A DNA stretch of 13,421 bases from Pseudofrankia asymbiotica (lineage in GTDB: Bacteria; Actinomycetota; Actinomycetes; Frankiales; Frankiaceae), in assembly GCF_001983105.1 (NCBI RefSeq), contig NZ_MOMC01000016.1, positions 118,965 through 132,385 on the forward strand, in the 5' to 3' direction. A model generated the notes under the pieces. That model was not told the DNA's origin. It did not search any database and worked only from the letters and a program-made list of their open reading frames with translations. Both the position numbers and the translations under genes were made by a program. Below, in pieces: positions 7,403 through 13,421 of the stretch; within the stretch, counting starts at the first letter, position 1; the number at the start of each line of letters is the position of its first letter.

Positions 7403-7422
7403 GTTGTCATAACGCGGACAAC
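7403..7422. promoter_or_regulatory. Inverted repeat, possible operator
   Basis: GTTGTC and GACAAC form a perfect 6+6 inverted repeat with an eight-base spacer, in a relatively AT-rich part of the intergenic region and overlapping a possible -35 box. The form is that of a dimeric regulator site. It is short enough to arise by chance. The rest of the 220-base gap (7364-7583) holds no gene I can support. Confidence 0.35.
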
Positions 7423-7568
7423 AACCGCATTTTCTCACCGACCAACCAATATGCTGCTCCCGGACGAGGCCGGGCGACGCGCTCGCGTCCCCGCCGCCGA
7501 ACGGGGCTGGCCCCACCGGCAGTCCGAATCCCGGCCCAGGAAGGCGCCACACGCGGCAGGCACAGCAT

Positions 7569-7575
7569 GGAGGGG
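7569..7575 (+). promoter_or_regulatory. Ribosome binding site of the membrane protein gene
   Basis: GGAGGGG lies eight bases before GTG 7584 and five before TTG 7581. It favours the GTG. Its 3' half lies inside a GGGGCCCC palindrome (7572-7579). Confidence 0.55.
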
Positions 7576-7583
7576 CCCCATTG

Positions 7584-9608
7584 GTGTATTCGGCTGGCCG
7601 CGCGCGCCCCACCACCGCGCTGACCGCGTTCACGCTCGCGGTCGCGGCGCTCGCTTTGGCCAGTGACTTCGCGGTCGCCGGCTGGCTGCCCGCCGCGCAC
7701 AAACTGTCCCGCACCACCGCGCTTCTGATCGTGGCCGTGTCGACCGGCACTGGGCTCGCCCGGATCCCACTCACCCTGCGGTGGGCCCGCGCGCTCGAGC
7801 GCCCGACCAGCCCCGGTGCGCGCTGGTGGCGGTTCGGTGACCTGGCGGTCACCGCCGCCGCCCTGGTCGTCACCGCGCTGACCGTCCCGGTTCCCGTGGA
7901 GCCGGACGGCGGCGCCGCCCCCCTGGTCTGGTTCCAGGACCAGCGGTGGGTGTTGGTACCGCTGCCGGCGATGTGGATCGTCGTGACGCTGCTGCGGCGT
8001 CCCCTGCTCGGCCGGGCGGTGTTCTTCCGGGCTCCCACGTGGCTCGCGGTCGGCGGGATAACCGCGGTCGGCTTTCTCTTCGGTTCCACCATCCTCCTGC
8101 TGCCGCTGATCGCCTGGTCGGCCATCCGGCTCGCGGTCGTGGCCGCCTGGCCCGCCATTCCCCGCCGTTCGAGGGCGCCGAAGGCCCGGCACCCTCGCGG
8201 GACCAGCCGGCCGGAGGCCACGAGGCCCCCCAACGCCAGGCCCGGGACCGCGGGAACGCGGGGATCGGGGGCGGCGGGTGGTCGTTCCCCTCGGGCCCAG
8301 GGCGGCCGGCGGCCGGAGGAGGCTTCCCGGGCCGCGTCGCTGTCCCGGCTGCCCGCGCTGGCCGAGATCGACCCGGACGGGGCGGTGAAGGGACTCGCGG
8401 TGCTGCTCACCCGGCCCGTCAAACCGGACGCGGAGTCGACCCGGTCGGTTCTCGCCGCCTGGGTGCGACGGCCCGACGAGGCGAAGTTCCGGCGCACCTG
8501 GGACCTGCTGCTGGATGCCTGCGCCGACCTGGGAGCCAGCCCGCGGGCGCTGCTGTCGGCGGCCGGCCTGCGCCCCCGCCCGGACGCGGCACCCGGGGAC
8601 GGCCCGCCATCGCGGGACGACGCGGCCACCTTCCGGGCGCTCGCCGTCCGCGCCCTGGTGGCCCGGCAGGACGGCAAGGACGTCGCGGCCGTCTCCTCGG
8701 ACCGCGTCTTCTGGGAGCTCGTCGACCTGGTCGCCCCACCCGGCGCGCCGGCCGGGCACGCCGAATGGTGGTGCCTGCTCGGCGACGCCGCGACTCGCCA
8801 CCACCGTCACGACGAGGCCGCGGCCCGCTACCGGGAGGCGGCACGCCTCGGCGATCCGGCGGCGCGGCGAGCGCTCGCGCACCTGCTCGCCACCCAGGCG
8901 AAGCAGCACCTCCAACGGGGTTCCCGGGTCTCGGCCCGGCGGCTGCTCACCGAGGCGCTGAAACACGAGAACAATCCGCGCTACCAGCTGCTGCGGATCG
9001 CCGAGGAGATCCTCTACACCGAGCGTCCCGGCCTGCGCGTGCTCGCCGAGCTGCGGGACCTGGCGAGCGCTGACGCCTCACCCGGTGCCCAGGCCGAGCC
9101 CGGGCCGGTGCCCGCCCCCGCGGCGGGCACGAGGGACCTCGCCGCGAGCATCGCCTTCTGGTCGGCGCTGGGTCAGCTGCGGGCCAGCGGCGCCGTGGAT
9201 GCCGCCGCGGGCGATGTGGCGCTGGCCGGGCTGCGGCAGGCGACCGAGGCGAACGGTGCGGACGGGCACAACCCGACGCTCGGGATCGTCGCCGCCGCGC
9301 TGGCCGATGACCGTCCGGCGCTTGTCAACCGGGTGCGCGCCCTGCACGACGAGCATGGGCCGGCGTGGTGGCGCTGGTGCTCGATCAGCACCGGGTACGT
9401 GCTCTCCACCGTCGCCACCGCCGACCCGGAGCTGTTCCTCGCCCTCGCCACCGACGCGCCCTCGGACACCGTCTGGGCGGGCGAGACACGGGCCGTGGCC
9501 GTGCATGCGCTGCTGGGGATCGCGGTGACGCAGGCGCGTGACGGCCGGACCGCCGAGGCGCTGCGGATCCTCGACCTGCCCGCCCTGACCGGCCAGCCCG
9601 CTGGGTGA
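7584..9608 (+). CDS. Multi-pass membrane protein with large TPR/Sel1-like cytoplasmic region
   Basis: 674 residues, no family recognised. The N-terminal third has five or six hydrophobic segments, at about 11-35, 44-65, 84-104, 121-137 and 150-190 (the last long enough for two). A basic, Pro/Gly/Arg-rich linker (about 192-250) follows, which suggests that the remainder is cytoplasmic by the positive-inside rule. The C-terminal region is helical and Ala/Leu-rich; residues about 392-482 contain TPR/Sel1-like repeats (AAARYREAARLGDPAARRAL). I see no catalytic motif. GTG 7584 is chosen for its spacing to GGAGGGG; TTG 7581 is the alternative. The next gene begins three bases after its stop, so the two are very likely co-translated. 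A reasonable inference is that it anchors the unfoldase or its partners at the membrane. Confidence 0.85.
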   Translation: MYSAGRARPTTALTAFTLAVAALALASDFAVAGWLPAAHKLSRTTALLIVAVSTGTGLARIPLTLRWARALERPTSPGARWWRFGDLAVTAAALVVTALTVPVPVEPDGGAAPLVWFQDQRWVLVPLPAMWIVVTLLRRPLLGRAVFFRAPTWLAVGGITAVGFLFGSTILLLPLIAWSAIRLAVVAAWPAIPRRSRAPKARHPRGTSRPEATRPPNARPGTAGTRGSGAAGGRSPRAQGGRRPEEASRAASLSRLPALAEIDPDGAVKGLAVLLTRPVKPDAESTRSVLAAWVRRPDEAKFRRTWDLLLDACADLGASPRALLSAAGLRPRPDAAPGDGPPSRDDAATFRALAVRALVARQDGKDVAAVSSDRVFWELVDLVAPPGAPAGHAEWWCLLGDAATRHHRHDEAAARYREAARLGDPAARRALAHLLATQAKQHLQRGSRVSARRLLTEALKHENNPRYQLLRIAEEILYTERPGLRVLAELRDLASADASPGAQAEPGPVPAPAAGTRDLAASIAFWSALGQLRASGAVDAAAGDVALAGLRQATEANGADGHNPTLGIVAAALADDRPALVNRVRALHDEHGPAWWRWCSISTGYVLSTVATADPELFLALATDAPSDTVWAGETRAVAVHALLGIAVTQARDGRTAEALRILDLPALTGQPAG

Positions 9609-9611
9609 CCG

Positions 9612-11849
9612 ATGGCGATCTTCGGGATTCCCGACGACCGGTTCGACGCGAACCTGCTGCGCCGCACCGACCGGTTCCGCGCCGCGCTGGCGGTCCAGGC
9701 CGAGCTCGCCTCGGCTCGGCTGACCCCGGCCCACCTGCTCATAGCGCTCGCCCGGGCGCGACCGGGGCTCGCCGCCTCCCTGTTCGACGGCCAGTCGATC
9801 GCCGTCGACGTCTTCGCCGCCGCCCTCGGGCAGGTCACCGGGATCCGCGAACGCCGGGCGGCCGGCGCCGGCCCGGGGGCCGGCCGCGACCAGCCCGCCG
9901 CCACGGCGGGCCGGCTGGAGACGGTCGCCTCTGAGGCCACCCGGGAGGTGTTCGCCGCGCTGCGGGCCTGGGAACGCGTCGAGCAGGACGCCGTCGACGG
10001 CGCCGCCACCCTCGACGTCGCCGACGCCACGACCGTCACCGACCTCACCGGCGGCGCGGGCACGGTGGGCACACGGCGGGCCACCGCCGCGGCGGTGGCC
10101 GGCGACGGGCGGATCGACGAGCGGCGGCTGCTCGCCGAACTGCTGCCCCGGCTTGAACCGGTCGCCGTCGACCTGCTTGAGCGCTACGGCCGGGTCGACC
10201 TCGGCAGGTGGCTGCGCGACCTCGCCATCCCGGCCGTCGAACCGGCCGACCCGTTCCTGCCCGATGGCCAGCTCGACCTGGCACTGTTCAGCCCGGGCGC
10301 GCGCCGCGTCCTCGCCGTGCTCGCCGCCGAGGCCGCCGGGCTCGGGCATCCGCTGGCCGACGTCGCCCTGCTCCTGCACGCCCTGGCGGCGACCCCCGGC
10401 GGCCTGCTCGAACAGGGCCTGCACTTCCTGCGCCAGGACGTCGCCGCGGTGCGGGCCCGGCTGCTGGCGCTCACCGGCGGCGGCACCGGCCACCCCGTCG
10501 CGCGTCTCCCCGTCGCCGTACAGCTTCTCGACGACCGCCTCCGCGACGTGCTGCGCGCCGCGGCCCTGGCCGCGGCCCGCCGCGGCAGCCCGAGTGTCGC
10601 CGAGCGGGACATGCTCGCCGCGCTGCTCGACTCCCCGAGCGGGCTGACCGCCGCGTTCCTGCGCGAGATCGGCGTTGACGCGGACCTGCTCGCGAACTAC
10701 GCCGAGCAGTACCACCGCGAGCCCCACCTGGGGCCGCGGGCCGGCGCCGCGGTCGTCCCGACCCCGACGCTCGCCGAGTCGGTCGCGCTGCTTCGCCGCC
10801 GGCTTGTCGGCCAGGGCACCGTGATCGAACGGCTTGCCACCCGGCTCGAACTCGTCAAGCGCTCCATGTCCCATGACTTCCGGTTCAGCGACCGGCCACG
10901 AGCGACGCTGCTGTTCTGCGGCCCGAGCGGCACCGGCAAGACGATGACCGCCCGGTTGCTCAGCGAGGTCATCTACGGCTCGCCCGACGCGCTCGTGCTC
11001 TTCGAGATGGGGCAGTTCACCTCCCCGGAGTCGGTCAACACGTTCATCGGGGCGCCCATGGGCCTCGTCGGGTTCGGCAACGGGCGGCTCACCAACGAGC
11101 TTCGTGACAACCCACAGCGGGTGTTCCTCTTCGACGAGGTCGAGAAGGCCGACCCGCGGGTCCTCGACGTACTACTGCGCCTGCTCGACGAGGGCCGGGT
11201 CGCCGACCCCGCCGGCCCGGTGCGCGACGCGAGGGACGCCGTCATCGTGCTCACCTCGAACCTCGGTGTCGCCGACGTGGGCACCGCCGGCGGGCTGTCG
11301 GACGAGGTGACCCGGCCGGTCGGCGGTCCCTCCGCCGGCCCCGGCGAGAGCGTCGACGAACTGCTCGACAGCATCCTCATGACGGGCGACGGCGGGCGGG
11401 CTGCCGCGGACACGGCCGAGGCGAACCTGCGCCAGCGGCTGTCGGAGTTCTTCCGCCCCGAGTTCCTCAACCGGATCGACGACATCCTGCTGTTCGCCCC
11501 GCTCGGCCCGACCGAGCTGCGCATGCTCGCCGACCGCTCGCTCGCCCAGCTCGCCGAGCGGATGCGCGATCAGCTCGGTGTCCGGCTGGATTGGCAGCCG
11601 TCGGCGGTCGAGTGGATCGGCACGATTGCCTGGCGGCACCGCTCCCGGGAGGCCGCCCGCGGCGTCAACCGCTGCGTCACCTCGATCGTGCCCGGTCTGC
11701 TGCGGGCGCTCGATCAGGCCGCCGAGCAGGGCCGGCCCGCCCGCCGGCTGCTGCTGCGGGAGGACGGGGGCGCGCTCGTCGCCGCCGCGTCCGACGAGAC
11801 CGACCGGCCGCCGGACGGCCCGGCACCCAGCGCGGGGAGACAGCCGTGA
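9612..11849 (+). CDS. ClpB-like (Hsp100) AAA+ ATPase with one AAA domain and repeated Clp_N-like segments
   Basis: 745-residue ATP-driven protein remodeller of the ClpA/ClpB type. The N-terminal half has helical Clp_N-like repeats, clearest at about 15-65, 225-280 and 306-362, with a possible fourth near 105-200. A single AAA+ module of the ClpB second-ring type follows: Walker A GPSGTGKT (437-444, K443), Walker B FLFDEVEK (505-512, D508 and E509), sensor 1 N550, FRPEFLNRID (614-623, probable arginine finger R621), and sensor 2 AAR with R683. The first AAA ring and its coiled-coil middle domain of true ClpB are absent. The pore loop, normally GYVG, reads GLVG (484-487), so the substrate-gripping tyrosine is missing. 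It sits between a membrane TPR protein and a helical protein whose start overlaps its stop. Probable role: conformational remodelling of a dedicated partner (inference). Confidence 0.93.
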   Translation: MAIFGIPDDRFDANLLRRTDRFRAALAVQAELASARLTPAHLLIALARARPGLAASLFDGQSIAVDVFAAALGQVTGIRERRAAGAGPGAGRDQPAATAGRLETVASEATREVFAALRAWERVEQDAVDGAATLDVADATTVTDLTGGAGTVGTRRATAAAVAGDGRIDERRLLAELLPRLEPVAVDLLERYGRVDLGRWLRDLAIPAVEPADPFLPDGQLDLALFSPGARRVLAVLAAEAAGLGHPLADVALLLHALAATPGGLLEQGLHFLRQDVAAVRARLLALTGGGTGHPVARLPVAVQLLDDRLRDVLRAAALAAARRGSPSVAERDMLAALLDSPSGLTAAFLREIGVDADLLANYAEQYHREPHLGPRAGAAVVPTPTLAESVALLRRRLVGQGTVIERLATRLELVKRSMSHDFRFSDRPRATLLFCGPSGTGKTMTARLLSEVIYGSPDALVLFEMGQFTSPESVNTFIGAPMGLVGFGNGRLTNELRDNPQRVFLFDEVEKADPRVLDVLLRLLDEGRVADPAGPVRDARDAVIVLTSNLGVADVGTAGGLSDEVTRPVGGPSAGPGESVDELLDSILMTGDGGRAAADTAEANLRQRLSEFFRPEFLNRIDDILLFAPLGPTELRMLADRSLAQLAERMRDQLGVRLDWQPSAVEWIGTIAWRHRSREAARGVNRCVTSIVPGLLRALDQAAEQGRPARRLLLREDGGALVAAASDETDRPPDGPAPSAGRQP
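11834..11839 (+). promoter_or_regulatory. Ribosome binding site inside the end of the ClpB-like gene
   Basis: GGGGAG, six bases before the GTG at 11846. It decides the start of the next gene, whose frame is open further upstream, and supports the four-base GTGA overlap. Confidence 0.6.
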
Positions 11850-13123
11850 CAACCCCGGACACATCCCTCGCGGCCTACCGGCTCTATGCCCGCGGGCTGG
11901 CCGCCGCGCTGCGCGGCGAGGGAAGCCCCACCTCGGCCGGCTACGCCGCGCTGACCGCGGACAACGAGCTGCAGCCCTGGACGGAGGCGGCGCTGACGCA
12001 CTGGTCCACCGGCGAGGGGCCCTGGCACGTCCACCACCTCGCCATCGCCCACCACGCCCGCGCCTACGACCTGGAGGCCGCCGGCGAGTCGAAGACCGCT
12101 GCTCAGCACTGGCGGAAGGCGCTGGAACACTGGGCGGCGCTGCACCGTGACGACCGGTTCTGGGACGGGCTGCGCGAACATCTGGAAACGGTGAGCGGCG
12201 CCCCGCTGCCCGACGGCCTGCTCGACGGTGTCCGCGCCCGGCTGCCTGAGTACCTGCTCGCCCCGCATGTCACGCTCGCCACCCGCTACCGGCTCACCGA
12301 CCCCGACCGGGCCCGCCGCCACGCCGAGTGCATCCGGCTCTCGACGCTCCCCGAGGCCGCGGTCACCCGGGCTCGCGACCAGTTCGGCGCCGACACCGTC
12401 GCCGGCCTCGGTCAGGCCATCAAGGAGGCCCGGTTCACCGACACCATCCGCGCCCTGCTCAGCTGGTTCGCCATCGACCCGACCAGCACCCGCCTCGCCC
12501 GCGCGCTGCTGTTGGTGACCCGCCGGTGGTGCGAGGGCCAGTCCCGCGCCCCCGAGTGGACGGTGACGGTCGGGCCCACCCTCGCCAGGGTGCATGCCGC
12601 GCTCACCTCGCTGGACCTGCCCGCGACGCACGGGATCGCTGCCGACCTCCGCCCGGAGCTCGCTCGCCACTACTACTGGCTGGGCCTTGAGGCACTGCGG
12701 CGAGGCGTATCCAAACCCGACCTCGCGCTCGGCTACTTCCGCCGGGGGCTGCTCCTCGACCCGGACCTGACCGAGAGCCTGGAGTACCAGCACACCCGCA
12801 GGTTGCTGGCCCGGGCCGCGATCGACCAGATCGGACAGCGGCTCGCCGACGAGGGAGGCGCCAACCTCAACCCCCGCCCGACCGCCCGCGGCGGGCAGCT
12901 GGCGGTCATGGCCGAGGTCGGCGACACCGTGCTGGACGAACTCCATTTCACCGAGCAGTTCACGGTGCTGGTGTGGTCCCTGAACATCGCGGATCCGCCC
13001 GTCGGCGAACTGGCCGCGGCCCGGCGGCGGTGGCGGGTGCTGCGGGCACATCCGGAGGCACCCCCGGACATGCGGCTCTTCTTTCTGCAGCTCGACGCCC
13101 TGCTGGCGGCAAGGGGCTGCTGA
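11846..13123 (+). CDS. Helical TPR-like protein of unknown function
   Basis: 425 residues, predicted soluble and almost entirely helical; no family recognised with confidence. Residues about 40-115 are rich in W and H (HVHHLAIAHHARAYDLEAAG, then HWRKALEHWAALHRDD) with TPR-like A/Y/W spacing. A second TPR-like stretch lies near 272-312 (LARHYYWLGLEALRRG, then GYFRRGLLLDPDLTES). No catalytic motif, signal peptide or membrane segment. GTG 11846 overlaps the stop of the ClpB-like gene as GTGA and has GGGGAG six bases upstream, so translation is probably coupled; the reading frame extends upstream but only within that gene. The coupling suggests stoichiometric production with the unfoldase, as an adaptor or substrate-delivery subunit (inference). 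The last residue is Cys. Confidence 0.85.
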   Translation: MTTPDTSLAAYRLYARGLAAALRGEGSPTSAGYAALTADNELQPWTEAALTHWSTGEGPWHVHHLAIAHHARAYDLEAAGESKTAAQHWRKALEHWAALHRDDRFWDGLREHLETVSGAPLPDGLLDGVRARLPEYLLAPHVTLATRYRLTDPDRARRHAECIRLSTLPEAAVTRARDQFGADTVAGLGQAIKEARFTDTIRALLSWFAIDPTSTRLARALLLVTRRWCEGQSRAPEWTVTVGPTLARVHAALTSLDLPATHGIAADLRPELARHYYWLGLEALRRGVSKPDLALGYFRRGLLLDPDLTESLEYQHTRRLLARAAIDQIGQRLADEGGANLNPRPTARGGQLAVMAEVGDTVLDELHFTEQFTVLVWSLNIADPPVGELAAARRRWRVLRAHPEAPPDMRLFFLQLDALLAARGC

Positions 13124-13145
13124 CGTAGCCGCGAGCGGACCGCCC

Positions 13146-13163
13146 GCCCGGACATCACCGGGC
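13146..13163. other. Small intergenic hairpin
   Basis: GCCCGG and CCGGGC form a perfect six-base stem with a six-base loop in the 56-base gap after the helical protein gene. There is no T-run. It may only modulate read-through into the next gene, or mean nothing at this GC content. Confidence 0.25.
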
Positions 13164-13179
13164 CCGACCGACGGAAGGC

Positions 13180-13421
13180 GTGACGACCATCGACAACCCC
13201 TGGGCCTGGCAGGACGGCCTGAACCCCTACCGTTCGACCCCGTTCCAGATCCTCGACCTCGACCCGACGCTGGCCGGCCGCGGCGCGATCCGCGCCCACA
13301 TCGAGCGCCGCCGCCAGCGGGTCAAACGCGCCGCCGACCGGTACCCGCTGTTCGGCCGGACGTTGACGGTCGCCGACATCAACCGGGCACAGGAGGAGCT
13401 CGCCGACGCCGAGGGCCGCCT
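13180..13421 (+). CDS. Protein with J-domain-like N-terminus lacking HPD, 5' part
   Basis: The first 80 residues are visible and the frame stays open to the window end. After NPWAWQDGLNPY, residues about 18-80 follow the order of a J-domain: a short PFQILDLDP turn-helix (like YEVLGV), a basic helix with IRAHIERRRQRVKRA (like the K/R-rich helix II), and a final INRAQEELADAEGRL (like INEAYEVLSDPEKR). The HPD motif needed to stimulate Hsp70 is absent; the place where it should be reads ADRYPLFG. GTG 13180 is the only start after the in-frame stop at 13126. GGAAGG sits just one base before it, an unusually short spacing. Together with the ClpB-like gene it suggests a co-chaperone-like adaptor (inference); the rest of the protein is unseen. 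Confidence 0.7.
   Translation, partial: MTTIDNPWAWQDGLNPYRSTPFQILDLDPTLAGRGAIRAHIERRRQRVKRAADRYPLFGRTLTVADINRAQEELADAEGR

Noticed and set aside
7451..7666. Short + strand open frame beginning in the gap after the kinase
   Set aside because: No ribosome site, no recognisable protein, and it runs into the membrane protein gene in another frame.
6428..8677. 749-codon minus-strand open frame across the end of the kinase and the membrane protein gene
   Set aside because: Low-complexity composition, spans two well-supported + strand genes and the gap between them; expected by chance at this GC content.
9078..10874. 598-codon minus-strand open frame
   Set aside because: It lies opposite the membrane protein end and the Clp_N-like region, which have clear family or compositional support on the + strand.
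11591..11845. Upstream extension of the helical protein into the ClpB-like gene
   Set aside because: It overlaps the conserved sensor-2 region in another frame; the GTG at 11846 has a good ribosome site.
7361..13123. C-terminal cysteine in both the kinase (DYVC) and the helical protein (ARGC)
   Set aside because: Two cases do not make a pattern, and neither resembles a known prenylation or sortase signal. Noted only as a coincidence.

Overview
The window is very GC-rich, uses GTG starts often and has almost no non-coding space. This fits a high-GC actinomycete; a Frankia-like genome is my best guess, from general style only and not from a search. It holds eight protein-coding genes, two of them cut by the window edges. 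I see no tRNA, rRNA, insertion sequence or CRISPR array.

Left part (1-2369, + strand): a nucleoside/ribose salvage operon. It has the 3' part of a BMP-type ABC transporter permease, a cytidine deaminase (cdd), and a PfkB/ribokinase-family sugar kinase. The genes are 20 bases apart or less. The likely flow is nucleoside import, deamination of cytidine to uridine, and phosphorylation of the released sugar or a nucleoside.

Right part (2474-13421): a different unit. A minus-strand gene for a zinc-binding TPR protein is transcribed divergently, across 69 bases, from a very large Ser/Thr kinase carrying TPR and two WD40 beta-propeller regions. After a 220-base gap with promoter-like elements comes a tight + strand cluster: a multi-pass membrane protein with a TPR/Sel1-like cytoplasmic tail, a single-AAA ClpB-like (Hsp100) unfoldase with repeated Clp_N-like segments, an all-helical TPR-like protein, and the start of a protein whose N-terminus resembles a J-domain without HPD.

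Working model (inference): the right part encodes a membrane-associated, kinase-regulated unfoldase or remodelling machine. TPR and WD40 modules would supply scaffolding and sensing, and the ClpB-like and J-like proteins would form the chaperone core. I know no characterised system with exactly this set, so it is the main candidate for something new here. The ClpB-like pore loop lacks the usual aromatic residue, the kinase has HQD instead of HRD, and the divergent TPR protein has eight cysteines spaced like a RING/FYVE cross-brace.
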